Source: Lota lota
Taxonomy: Eukaryota > Chordata > Actinopteri > Gadiformes > Lotidae
Length of the DNA: 64,000 nt
NCBI GenBank assembly: GCA_026745465.1
Contig: JACYXH010000479.1
Location: 3,480,011-3,544,010, forward strand
Direction: 5' to 3'
The position numbers were made by a program, and so were the translations under genes. A model generated the notes under the pieces. The model did no database searches and was not told the origin of the DNA. It saw nothing but the letters and a program-made list of their open reading frames with translations. This document shows positions 23,174 through 57,159 of the stretch, in pieces (position 1 is the first letter of the stretch; the number at the start of each line of letters is the position of its first letter).

Positions 23174-24746
23174 TTTGTTGGGTTTTTGTAGTTATTTTTG
23201 TACGATTTGTAGTTTGTTGTATTATTTGTGAGAGGATTTAATTTAATTGAGATGCTAAATTATTTGGAACTTTTAAGGTTTTTTATGATGTTTGATGGGG
23301 GGGGGGGGGGTGGTTGGGAATGGTCTTTTACTGAAAATGAAATACAAATTAATGTTTCAATTAGATTTATACCTGCCTTCAATACCTGCCACAATCAAAT
23401 TTAAATTTAAATAAAAACAGAAAAATGCATTTCACATACAGTATATCATTATAATTGTTGAAGCAATTATAATGGATAGTTATAAATGAAGGATTAAGAG
23501 CCGATTCATTGGCATATTATCTTTAAAGTCGCAATTTCTAACTAGCTCGTAACCTAAAATAACCTGAACATATCTGTTGTCAATGCTGATCGATAGTTAT
23601 TACAATAATGTTATCAATAAAATTGCATCCTTTAACTGATATATTCTACAAATAAAAAATGTGTTTTCAAGAACTGTACTGTCGCCACTCCCAAAACCCC
23701 TCCCACTCACACCGCACAGCCAGCCGAGCTACGCTAGTTCACACCACCCAGCCAGCCGAGCTACGCTAGTTCACACCACCCAGCCAGCTGAGCTACGCTA
23801 GTTCACACAGTGGCACAGCCAGTTAGAGACAGAACAGAACTCTGTTACTGAGTTTTTGGAATTCTGAAAGTCTCCCACCTATTAACTGAGAGGGGCTGAA
23901 TCTTACACATTGCGACTAAAACATTCATATTGTTAACCAAATCCCTCAGATTTACATGTCGTTTTAAATAACAGTAATGTAATGTTCTCAAATCCATTTA
24001 GTAAGAAATGTATTTCTTTCTCTGAAAAACATTAAGAAAACATTTGAGATCAATCATTTTATTTTATTAGTGTGATTACCACTTTTGAGAACGGAGAGCA
24101 TGGTTTAAGTTACAAATGTTAAACGCGCATACTGAACACAGATAATGTATGAATAACATGGTGTTATGAATATAGCCCATTGAACTTCATTTGGTTTGAG
24201 AAATTAGTTAACAGTCACTAGCTTGTTGCAAGAATGGGTATTTTTATATAAATTGCAATATGTTGTCAAGAGCAACAGTTTATATTCTTGACATTGTTTA
24301 TAAATATAAAACCAATACTATACACACCACTGGACATATGTAATTCACTTTTCACACAATATTGTAAATATACATTCATGTCAACAGGGAAATCTGTAAT
24401 AATAGACCTACAAGTTGTACCCACATTGAAATCTCATTGATTATGGTACACTATTAAAATACTAAAGTTACTCAAACACATATATGTCAATGTTAAACAT
24501 TGTCTCAGTGGGCTGAGAATAAAGAGAGGCTATTTAAACTACTCTGTCTATGAAATATGCTTTCACAAGATTACTAATACATTGACGCGTAATGATCTTC
24601 CGATATGTTTTTCTCATCTGCCTAAAATATCTACATTCGTTTTTGTACACTGAATATGAATTGATCAGATAATATGTACAAATAACACATTCTGCTCTGT
24701 GACAAAACACAGAAACGTGACATTAGCCACACTGGGTAAGATCTTG
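23174..24746. other. ptgs1 3' UTR and tail-to-tail intergenic region
   Basis: Follows the ptgs1 stop and precedes, on the opposite strand, the stop of the Ig-domain gene. AT-rich; G-run at 23297-23310; AATAAA candidates near 23410 and 23616 for ptgs1; a 35-bp unit repeated three times at 23715-23818. No further exon seen. Confidence 0.6.
23715..23818. repeat. 35-bp tandem triplication
   Basis: Three consecutive copies of a unit containing CAGCCAGCCGAGCTACGCTA followed by GTTCACACCAC, with one substitution in the third copy. Confidence 0.9.
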
Positions 24747-39146
<14,400 letters not shown>

Positions 39147-39890
39147 GGGGGGCCTCATCCATGGTACCAGCCTGGAGCATCTGGGGAGAGAGGGTACGCG
39201 GTCCGCCAGGAAAGCTTTCAGTGTCGGGTTGTTATCACATGCAAACACAAAGGTGCATCTCTTTCTCATTCACGTATCTAGAAAAGGTGTACCTTTGGTT
39301 GCGTTGTTCTGCGAGGCAAACACAACCCTGCTTTAATTACCTGTGATGTGCGTTCGTCTTAGCGTCTGAATTTCAACCCCTGCCCCTCCATCACTCCTCC
39401 TAGCCTTTCTCCCTACCCATGGCTCCTATTAAGGTTGGGGGCTCTGCAGCGTCCTAGCGATCGCAGCTCAGCGTTGTCCTCTTAAGTCCATGAATGGAGC
39501 CTGAGCACTTTGTAGCGCTGAAGCTGTGCGCGGCTCTCCACTCAATGAATGAAAGTGACATGAAAAGACCCTGCCGACCCAGCTTTGTACTGTGATCAGT
39601 TATCTGGCTGCCCGAGGGCCGAGATAGACGTCTGATCGTATGTAGGCTTTCATGATCCTTAACATGGCCATGTAAGGAGACATCGCTCTTTGTCTGTAAG
39701 TGACACGTTGTTTGCACAGATGAACCCTGAATTCAAGCAGGTCGATAGCAGGGCACCTTGGGGAGATTGTGTTAGAGACCTGTCCCCTGGTTATGTATTT
39801 TAGAGGTCCCCTATTTGAACACCAGGTGTGATGTTGATTAGCCAACACGAGCCATTCCACAATTTACAATCACCCATGCGAGTGTGCGCA

Positions 39891-39974
39891 CAGATGTAAG
39901 ATAGATAGATCAAGCTACCAGCCTACCCAGTGGACCGAACCAACTGGTAGGCTGATCTATCCATCATACATCTG
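39891..39974. repeat. Imperfect foldback repeat
   Basis: CAGATGTAAGATAGATAGAT near 39891 is mirrored by GATCTATCCATCATACATCTG ending 39974; the inner parts (CTACCAGCCTACC and GGTAGGCTG) also pair. Compatible with a small MITE. Confidence 0.7.
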
Positions 39975-40015
39975 GGGGGACACTTCCATGTGTTATTTCA
40001 CTAGAGGGAAGATTG

Positions 40016-40051
40016 TGAAATGGCTTGTAATGGTAATTACAAGCCATTTCA
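40016..40051. repeat. 16-bp perfect inverted repeat
   Basis: Arms 40016-40031 and 40036-40051 with a 4-base loop (GGTA); the arm includes GAAATGGCTTGTAAT. Confidence 0.9.
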
Positions 40052-41598
40052 GCAACATCCCTCAGTGAAAATTATGATAAAGGGTTCAATTCAGATTTGT
40101 TGTAAATTGTCTTGAGACGTGTCTTGAACTACAGTAAAAACATCGTTTTACGTTTTTAAGTCAATCATCTAACACTGATACAAGTGGTGCTTTAAGAGCC
40201 ACTGTGTATATGTCGCTGTGCCTATCTTACATATAAACCACATGGTCATTTAGAGAGAGATTTCCTACAGTGAACTGATCACAGTGTGATGTTTTGGACC
40301 ATTAAGCACGCATAGGCAACACTGGCTGTATGGATTCAATATACACATTCCATATATTTAAGTACATACAAATACAAATAAGATATGGCACATTCATAAA
40401 CTATAGCTATCCTAGTCGAAGTTGTATTGTTAATATTAGTGGTATTAGTAATATGAACAGTAGTAGTAGTAGTAGTAGTAGTAGTAGATGTTTGTTAATA
40501 GTTGTAAAGGCAACACTATTAGCCACACGTAGACATTTCTCCACAGATTATAATTGTGCGGTCCTGGGGACATATCATTTATTTTTGGGTGATGACTAAT
40601 GGCTGGGCATGGGGACAAAATGCTTGAGCCTCACAATAGTCCATTTACACTCTTTAGCATGTCATTAAAATCGTGCTTTAAATCCACACAAGCCGAATCA
40701 TACCTCTCCGTCCTAGGTAAAATATTCACAAAAGGCGTTTTAACCAATTGTTGTAACTAATGGGACACTTTATGAACACAACATGAATGTGATGCAATAT
40801 TCAACCTACCAAAATGAACCAGAAAAGAACAGTTTTCTCCTTTAAGCATTTCACTTTATAAAATTTATAAAATCAGCTCAAGCAGATGAATTCCAGTTTC
40901 CTACCATTCTTAAATTTTTTATGTTTTGACACTCCAATATCATGTAATGCATGCATGAGCCAAACACACATTTACACGCACACATATGCAAGCGCGCGCA
41001 CACGCATACACACGCACATAGCACGCACGCACACACACGCACGGTGTCACACACACACACAAAGACACACATACACATACAAAGCACATGCACATGCAAT
41101 ATATTGCTTTTATAATATAATACAATAGTATTACATGCAACAGTTCAATAATTCATATGTTAAAATAGAACAATGCAAATATTATAGTCTATACAACTAT
41201 GAAAATAAACATATGTACATCCGCTGATACAAGAATGATATTATTCAAATTTACTCTTGAATATCTTACTCTTTATTAGTCATAGCTTGATGATGAAGTG
41301 CACGAGGTACACTGGAGAGTAAAAGTACTTACAGCAAACATGTCCTGGGTTTGTCATGACAGGATGCAGTCGGTAGACCATTTCTCCTCTCTGCTCAATT
41401 GCAGTCCGCCTGCTGCCTGTGTGTGTCTGTCTGTGTGAGTGTGTGTGTGTGTGCACAATCTTTGTTGTCCTGATGCATACGCTTAGCTTTCAGCTGTGTG
41501 TGGACAACAGGCGGTCGCTGCTCACACACACTGGACCAGACACCCACATGCATGAATATGCACACAAATACACACACACAAACACACATGGACGCATG

Positions 41599-41600
<2 letters not shown>

Positions 41601-41662
<62 letters not shown>
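41601..41662. repeat. (CA)n microsatellite
   Basis: About 30 pure CA units in intergenic DNA. Confidence 0.95.
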
Positions 41663-41667
<5 letters not shown>

Positions 41668-41982
41668 ACACACATACACACAATGACATGCATATATAGT
41701 ACTTGTACACACACAGTGGTCATTAACATATAATGAATAGAAAAGTGAAATTGGTGTCTTCCATGTGATACACTGGAGGGACATAACATCAGACCTGCAG
41801 TCTCTGCTGTGATGAGGATGTTGCTGGGGCATCTAGATAGACGTGTCGTTGATTGATGTGCAATCGTTTCATTGTAATGAAAGAACTAAGGTTAATGCCA
41901 TAGAATGTAGCTCCTGTGGAGGGTATGGGTGTCTGTCTATGTGTCTGATATGACGTGCTTGGCTTACTGTAATAGGCTTCTG

Positions 41983-42074
<92 letters not shown>
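41983..42074. repeat. (TA)n microsatellite
   Basis: About 46 pure TA units; cruciform-prone. Confidence 0.97.
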
Positions 42075-42077
<3 letters not shown>

Positions 42078-43710
42078 ATTATTCAACCTGATGAACCAGC
42101 AAAATGACCTAATAGACCGCTTCCCAGGTCCATATAAAATCTAAACGTTTTACGTTTCAAGGGAATTAATCGTTGCATAAAAAAACTTGAATTTGATAGT
42201 GCATGGTGTAAGATTGCACAAACAGATATAAACAAATCATTTATATATGTCTGTATAAGCCTAACTTGACCTGGTCTATCCGGACATCTTTTGTGTGTAC
42301 TCTGCACGACCGTAGGTTTGTGTTAAATGGCTTCTTGTTAGAGGGGTTATTTGGGTCAATTGAACCCAGTTGATGTGTTTTATTGACCTGAAGGTTAACA
42401 TTCTATAACACCAATCTATTGCTCACTAGGTCTTAATGGACCGGAGATACACTTGGCTTAAGTGCTGTTCAAACACTTTAATGTAGGCTAATGAGTGCTG
42501 ATTGAAGTAACTGGTCCACCACTACTAGATTAACCTGTTTCGTCATTGTTTGACATTTAGTAAAACAAGGTTAAATAAATAAAAAAAATATATATATATC
42601 TTCATCCCAAAATGTCAATTACTTATTTACATTTAATGTAATTCATATATTCCTTAAAATTATTTTATAACTTCAATATTAAAATAGTGAAATAAGTGAA
42701 AATGTACTACTTCTTAGAGGAGATTTCCCTTTCCCTTTCCCTTTCCCTCTATTCTGTTTTGCTTTTTGCAGGAATAATACGTGATTCTCTTCAGGGATAC
42801 CAATAAATTAACAATACACATGTCAAAAAGATCAACTCAATAGTAACTCGAACTTGAAAGGAAACTTTCACTCGAACTTGAATAGTCACTTAATTTGAGA
42901 CATCTGAAAAGCAGGATGGAAAAATCAACTAAAAGCTAGTTCAAGTTCAACTAAAGCTATCATTTCAACCGATACTAATGCATCTTGCCAGTTTGTTGAC
43001 CAAAAATGTATCAGACCAAACTTTGAACTGCACATATATGCCGTGGCAGAACATAGTCTTACCACTCGCCTATCTAAGGAAAGTCTTTGCAAATGTAAAT
43101 CGTCTTATTTTCCCAATCTATGCAGCGTAATCAAATGGAAATTAAAGTACAAATGGGCCGATATTATAATCTATGCAGGGAGGGTCATTTTAATTAAGCG
43201 GACAAAGAATGATTTAGTAGGCAAAATGTGCCAGTGTTGATGCAGGACAACTTCAAACACATAACTTGACCAAAGCAAATGCAACATGTAATTTACCTCG
43301 CATACTGGCATAAGACACACATTTCTAATCAACACAGATGTAAAAATGTTTGTTGACACAGCAATTACAGAATAATAGTCATAACAAAGTACTGTTCGTG
43401 TGGCTTGTACATATCAAATAAATATCAAATCAAATCTATACCTGACTTCATTAATCATGTTAAATGGTATTACATGTTTAAATGAGGGGCGGGGGGGATG
43501 ATGTTGTGCAAACTCTTTGAGAATGACTGCACAAGATCAATGAGGGCACTTAAAATGTACTTTTTAGATTTATTTAGCCAGGAAGTCATTGAGATCTCAT
43601 TTCAAATGACAGACCTCTTACAACATGTTGATACCGCGACGGGAAGGTAGAGTGTGGTGGGTGAAGTAAGAGACTCAAATGACATGCAGGGGCTTTAAAG
43701 TGGATGCTAA

Positions 43711-43712
<2 letters not shown>

Positions 43713-43786
<74 letters not shown>
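43713..43786. repeat. (CT)n microsatellite
   Basis: About 37 pure CT units. Confidence 0.97.
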
Positions 43787-43790
<4 letters not shown>

Positions 43791-44385
43791 ATGTGTTTAT
43801 ATGCGTCTTGAATTGGAACACTGCAGAGCATTTCCAGTCTTAAGGCAGTCGGTTCACAAGTCTGTTGATATACAAAGAGTACAGGAAAGAGCTGCAGAAG
43901 TATTTTTATTTCTTCTTGACATTCTCACATTCATAGAAAGGTAATGCTGCTTGACAAGAATAGGCCTCAATTATAACATAAGTGAAGCTTTGTACAGTGT
44001 ATCTCAGTATTAAAACATGTAACGGTACAGAAAATATAAAATACATATGAAATGTTCCTCTTACAGAAAATCGAGCCAACTTGCACAACACATTGTTACC
44101 ACTTTTACTATATCAATTAAACAGCAACTAAACAATAACAAAACCTTAGTGTGAGCTACAGGGATGTGCGTATGTGTATGTTTGTGTGTGTGTATGTATT
44201 TATGTGTATGTGTGTGTGTTTGTGTGTGGTATAAACACACCCCACACAAACACCCGCATGTGTGTGCGTGTGTGCATGCACATGTGTGTGTGTGTGTGTG
44301 TGTGTGTGCCTGTGCCTGTGTCTATGTGTGTTTACAGTACACATGTGTGTGCTTGTATCTTCATGTTATGTGTGGACCCTTGTCC

Positions 44386-45400
44386 TCACAGCAGCGTGGG
44401 ACTCAACCAAACAAGAGACGAAAATAAGAAGAGGAGGAAGAGGAGGAGAGGATGGGTACAGATGGCGTCCGCATTGCCGTGAGGATTGTAGCCGCAGAAG
44501 GCTTGCTCCAGCATGTGGTGGGTGTCTGGGCTGAGGCCTGCTGAGCACAGAGAGCAGCGTGCAGTCAGAGGCATGGCTCCACTCCAGGCCCTTTCCTTCG
44601 CATAGGCAACAACAAATAGAGCTGTGCTAAATGTAAAACACAACTATAACATTTGTTGTAGCTTTTTTACGACGACTTGAGGGATGTCACGTTGCAGTGA
44701 TGAGCAATAAGCATTTTGGTTGATTAAAGCCCTGGTCAGAGGACCCTGAAAGTCAGTGTCAATGTGGTGTAATGTCAAGCATCATAGGAGGTAATATATA
44801 GACACACTAGATTCTCACCATGTTGGGCCCAGTCGTTCCAGGCATGCTGGGAATCGCTGTCATGATTTTCCCCCAAGCCTGGGAAATGTAGTCCACAGAC
44901 ACAAATTAGAAACACAGAGAGATGAGATACTACTTTATTAATCCCAGACGGGAAATTCTGAAATCCAGCATGTTACATTTAAGAGTTATGTCTACCTTTA
45001 TAAGGTGAAATCAAAAATCTACCAAAATTGGCATCATACAAAAAAACTAATTTATTTATGTCTGTATTCGTTTTGTACGACTTGACATTTAATATTGTTT
45101 TAATTGGCTTCTTAAGATGAGTTACATTTGTGTAAATTCAATCATTAAATTAAAAGTATAGAGAAGCATCTGGCTGAATATCAGTGTACCTTTAGAGTGG
45201 TCAAAGAGTAGATGTTTCAGGTCTCTGAGGGCCCGGGTGATGTTCTCCAGCCGGTGTTGGAGGTGCAGGTTTTCCTCTTTCAGCGTGTTGATGGTATCCT
45301 GGAGCTCATAGCAGTACGAACATGTTGGGATCAGGAACATTAGGCACAACACTGCAGCCCTCTGCAAGGTGAACTCCCAGCTGTTATCCCTAGAGGACAT
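44386..45400 (-). CDS. Uncharacterised 168-aa membrane-associated protein, three exons
   Basis: Exons 45400-45190, 44878-44819 and 44621-44386 join in phase (211+60+236 nt, 169 codons with stop). N-terminus MSSRDNSWEFTLQR is followed by a hydrophobic segment (AAVLCLMFLIPTCSYCY), which could be a signal anchor or signal peptide, then a coiled-coil stretch (DTINTLKEENLHLQHRLENI) with one NIT glycosylation sequon. The last exon has Cys residues in CSLCSAG, FCGYN and AICT, and ends in a strongly hydrophobic tail (LLLFLLFLFSSLVWLSPTLL) that could be a tail anchor or GPI-attachment signal. Donors and acceptors are good (AAAG/GTAC, CATG/GTGAG, ATTTAGCACAG). It lies between the Ig-domain gene and pmpca. 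I do not recognise the family and assign no function. Confidence 0.65.
44940..45000. repeat. Repeat tail-like segment in the intron
   Basis: ACTTTATTAATCCCAGACGG followed by GAAATTC, a motif found at 3' ends of many fish non-LTR repeats. A related form is at 49825-49870. Confidence 0.4.
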
Positions 45401-52560
<7,160 letters not shown>

Positions 52561-52844
52561 ACCCAGCGGGACCTGCTCTACCGCGGCCATCGCTGCCGAC
52601 CCCTCACCCCCACAACCATATATGTACATAAACTGTAAGGAGACCCACTCACGCGACCGTTCTCTCCCCACGCAGAGGGGCTGTGGGGGGATGGGGACTT
52701 TGATCTGGAGTCCACCCCCACCGGGAGATGTGAAGAGTATACATTTTTTTTTAATGTCATTTTTAGTCTGTGTGTGCCCAGCTGGAGTCTTTATCATTTG
52801 GGAGGTCCCAAATGTCCTGTGTTGTTACATAACAAATGCTGTAC

Positions 52845-53261
52845 CTAGACTTGACAAGCAGAGGACTTCTGAGAACTGAAGCCACGCATCAAGCAGTAGC
52901 ATTTGCGGTTTGTGTGGTAATTTACTCCGTAGACAGACTTCCCGTTGTGTGATCCAAATGAGCCTTTAACTGTTTTCAGTTCCGCTTCTGTTCTTAAAGG
53001 AAAGTAGGGTGGTTTCCTCTCACGATACTTGGATTTCAGGTCCATCTCTCCCTCCACGCAAACTGCACCATCCTGTAGTCTTTCTGTACATTTGGGTAAT
53101 TGTCCTGCAAAATACCAGATAAAATGAAAACTTGGAATTTCTCAGTCATCGATCAGTTACCCGGTGTAAGAATGTTTCAACACTGCTCACCATTTTTCCG
53201 AATGTTACACGAATATGCACACTGCATATGTATAAACTAACCTACCTTGATGGATTGTCAT
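52845..53261 (-). CDS. Possible two-exon small gene, 91 aa
   Basis: A - strand exon 53104-52845 opens after a good acceptor (GTATTTTGCAG) and runs 86 codons to a stop; it reads as ordinary coding sequence with balanced composition (RERKPPYFPLRTEAELKTVK ... ending SSQKSSACQV) and several Cys. A short upstream segment, 53261-53246, gives Met-Thr-Ile-His-Gln, ends CAAG/GTAGGT and joins in phase across a 141-bp intron, for 91 aa in all. It lies tail-to-tail with pmpca, starting only 284 bp after its stop, so the 3' UTRs may overlap. No signal peptide or TM segment; the protein is basic. The family is not recognised, and it could be the last exons of a longer transcript. Confidence 0.4.
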
Positions 53262-54871
53262 GGATGTTAGCTTGTTAGTTTATACAAGCATATCAATATA
53301 ATACGGCCATAAATAAAATAATTTATTTTAAAGTCCTGATGTTTTCAACTGCAGGTGGGATGGTTGATAAACTGCCCAGGTCAAGATCACTTTTAAAACC
53401 TTTTTATTACATCATGTTACATCACAGAGAAAAGTCTTGGGTCTGGACCAACCCACAGGCACTTGCCAGTAGCAGAATGAATGACGTGTGTGATCACTGA
53501 GACACCACAGCTACTGCTCCTCATGCAACAAACCAACACACTCTTAGCTAGTTAGTGCCATACAGTACATTATGTGGGGAAGCTGCACAATGAGTGATCG
53601 AGTCCGTCTGGGGATAAGAAAGAAGGCAGCCAACTAAAGGTACAAATCTGTTTTAACAATCCATATGTTTGTTCTTAAGCCAACATCGGCTTCGGAGGTA
53701 CACAGTTGCATGTCAAGGTTGGAACTGCACCACGGTTAAATTCCTCTAACATTGATTTAATACGATCTGAAGTTAATTTGGTCCCTGAAATTGTATACGT
53801 GTTGCAACATTGGTCATCAATCTTTGAAGTATTATATTTGAAGGACATGACTGTTATGCCAGCAAACCATTAAATATCATAGAATAACGTATGTGTTGTG
53901 TAATGTCATGCCTCAAACCTGTTAAAAGTGACGTTTTAGGTTTTTCAAAATAAAATATATATCATAAGTAAAACTTTAATCTATTAATCAAATGGGTAGT
54001 TTTATCCCATTTCCCATTTGAAGCCAGGTACAATTGTAAGCATTTGGACAGGAATGTAAAATGACATCAATAGTACGATAAGTACCATTTTAGTTCCCCA
54101 ATAGCATTAAATATAACTGCTTTGTCAGTATATATACCATTTAACCAAAATGAAAATGTCATTATTCAAAGCACTATCATTAGGGAAACTAGTAACATTA
54201 CGTGTTATAATCACCCTTAGTTGATTTATAAACCACCATTTATACGTTATTTGTCTCATTAAAAACATACAAAATTCTTAGAAACCCAATACAAACACAC
54301 CAAGCCTTGAAGGGTTAATCGTATGCAAGCCGTGATGGCCCCGCTGTATATAAATGAAGCCCAGCCTGTTGTGTCTTCAGACATCCTTGGGCTGTCTGAC
54401 CTCAAGGTCCCTGCCCTCAAAGCCAGCCTCCTCCAGGCCTCACTCTCCCTCAGGCACGGAGATGACACCAGCGCTCCAGCAGAGGGCCCCCTACACCCAC
54501 TCTCGGCAACAGTTTGCCCATCCTTGTGCTCTTCTTCTCCCACACATTTGCAGTCAATCCTTGTCAGTGCAAGTTTTTTTTGTTAACTTTGCAAATGTGA
54601 CTGTCTCCATCCTCAGACGTTGAACATAGTTGTGTCTGAATTTTTTCGGCGACTTTGTCTTACGTTTCTTAATGTGATTCTGGTATAAAACAGAAAATAA
54701 ATAGAGACTGCATCCCCACAACCTCCCTGCCCTAGCCTGGGCAGCCTGATATCTTTCTTTGTGTCCCATGACACACAGATTGAAGACTGACTGCGATTGT
54801 CTCGGGTCACATTGCTGGAGTTAACGTCTGTGTGTGGGTGGGGGGGTGGTTAAGGCTGGAGCCGGGGGTGC
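53262..54871. other. Intergenic region and inpp5e 3' UTR
   Basis: AT-rich, without convincing exons. On the - strand an AATAAA at about 53401-53406 could serve inpp5e. The ORFs at 54259-54623 overlap each other on both strands and have no splice or homology support. Confidence 0.5.
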
Positions 54872-57112
54872 TCAGGATATGGAGCAGATGGTGCTGCTGC
54901 TGCTCTGGTTCTTCATCACCTCCCTCCTCTTCATCACCTCCCTCATCTTCAGCTCCCGGGTGATCCTACGCCTGATCCCCTCCAGGTACAAGCCACGGTC
55001 AAACTGCCCCGCGCCTAGAGGAATACTGAGAGAGAGAAACACACACACAAAGGACAAATCACAATATACTATAGAGACATCTAGCTGGACCAGTGGTTAG
55101 AGACATTGAGCTGGACCTGTGGTTAGAGACATTGAGCTGGACCTGTGGTTAGAGACATCTAGCTGGACCAGTGGTAGGGACATCAAGCTAGACCAGTGGT
55201 TAGGGACATCTAGCTGGACCAGTGGTTAGAGACATCTAGCTGGACCAGTGGTTAGGGACATCTAGCTAGACCAGTGGTTAGAGACATCAAGCTGGATCAG
55301 TGGTTAGAGACATCAAGCTGGATCAGTGGTTAGAGACATCAAGCTGGACCAATGGTTAGAGACATCTAGCTGAACCAATGGTTAGAGACATTGAGCTAGA
55401 CCAATGGTTAGAGACATCTAGCTGGACCAGTGGTAGGGACATCTAGCTGGACCAGTGGTAGGGACATCAAGCTAGACCAGTGGTTAGGGACATCTAGCTG
55501 GACCAGTGGTTAGAGACATCTAGCTGGACCAGTGGTTAGGGACATCTAGCTGGACCAGTGGTTAGGGACATCTAGCTAGACCAGTGGTTAGAGACATCAA
55601 GCTGGATCAGTGGTTAGAGACATCAAGCTGGATCAGTGGTTAGAGACATCAAGCTGGACCAATGGTTAGAGACATCAAGCTGGACCAATGGTTAGAGACA
55701 TCTAGCTGAACCAATGGTTAGAGACATTGAGCTAGACCAATGGTTAGAGACATCTAGCTGGACCAATGGTTAGAGACATTGAGCTGGACCAGTGGTTAGA
55801 GACATTGAGCTGGACCAGTGGTTAGAGACATTGAGCTAGACCAGTGGTTACACATCTAGCTGGACAAGTGGTTAGAAACATTTAGCTAGACCAGTGGTTA
55901 GAGACAAAGTGGATGTGGAAACAGGGCAAGACATCCTCGCCACTACATATATCCTGCCTTCTCTTATGACAGTTGTCTGGCCTCCATGTTTTGTAATATA
56001 GTCATCATTCACATTCAGTAGCTAGGACAATCATTTGTCAGAGGAAGATTCTCTATGTGTAAAAACGTGGTTAAAGGGCAACTTGATCAAATAAAGCTTT
56101 ATATTTAAGTTTTCGATCTTGAGGTTGTGTCTTATGAAAGCTCACTTGTCTCTTCCTGGCCTCAGCTTGACCTGGAAGACCCCCACCACGGGCCGATGGT
56201 CCGAGGTCTTGAGGGTGGAGCAGCTGCTGTACTTCACCACCTCAATGTCATCCGCCTGCCGGCTGCGGAACAGTATGCGGTCCTGCAAAACCAGGTAACC
56301 GTGGGGTTCAGCCTTATCAAACATGATTCATCATCATCATAATAATATAATCATATTTTATTTATATAGCGTTTGTCTGGATACTCAGCCCTCAGTGTCT
56401 CAACTCTTACAATAGCCTTGAAATAGAGAAAAATGATCAAATATCAAAAAGGTCACATTAAATCCTTCATTTGTGCAAAATAGCACGTTTATGCCACAGC
56501 TGTTAACTATTCATAGTAGATAGATACTGATAATATATATAATGATGCTTTCTTTTTGTGTGGGAGTTTGTTCCTTTGGACTGTAAATCCAGATGAACAG
56601 TACCGGTCTACATACGACAGCTCTGTTGGCGCATCTATAATGGTTCTACGGGGTTATGGTATTACCGTGTAGGATGGCGTTCTCTGCTTGGAAGTGGTGT
56701 CGTAGGCGTCACAGCCGATGTCAAACTTGTACGTTGGGAGAAAGTGAATGGAGGCCTCTTGGAAGCCCTTGAAGATGGAACCTGACGGGAACAAAACGTT
56801 AACACAAAACGAACCATATGAAAATATATCTCAATGGAGTCCCTGGAATAAACACTGATTGGTTTCCAAACGTTCTTATTTAGAGTTTGGGTTCTACAGG
56901 TTTTAAATGAACGTGGCTAAACAGAAAATTATATAGTTTATGCAAATGAACTACAGGCGAATACACTATAGCGCCCTCTGTAGGATGGTACCATTCATAC
57001 GCTTCCACTAAGATGACATTGATATCGATTTTTTCTGACATCCAAGTATTGGGGAAGCAAAGCATCATGATACTCACATAAATCCGGTGTGTACTGAGAG
57101 ACCTGTGCGTCT

Positions 57113-57159
<47 letters not shown>

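Larger units (their letters stand above)
39147..44385. other. Intergenic/5' region between the Ig-domain gene and the 168-aa gene
   Basis: No convincing exon. Holds microsatellites ((TAG)n 40457-40487, (CA)n 40970-41090 and 41601-41662, (TA)n 41983-42074, (CT)n 43713-43786, (TG)n 44160-44320), a foldback at 39891-39974 and a hairpin at 40016-40051. The promoter of the Ig-domain gene should lie just above 39146, but no TATA box is obvious. Confidence 0.6.

Noticed and set aside
54259-54623. Overlapping ORFs of 87-94 aa on both strands between pmpca and inpp5e
   Set aside because: Mutually overlapping, with no convincing splice sites in phase or recognised motif.
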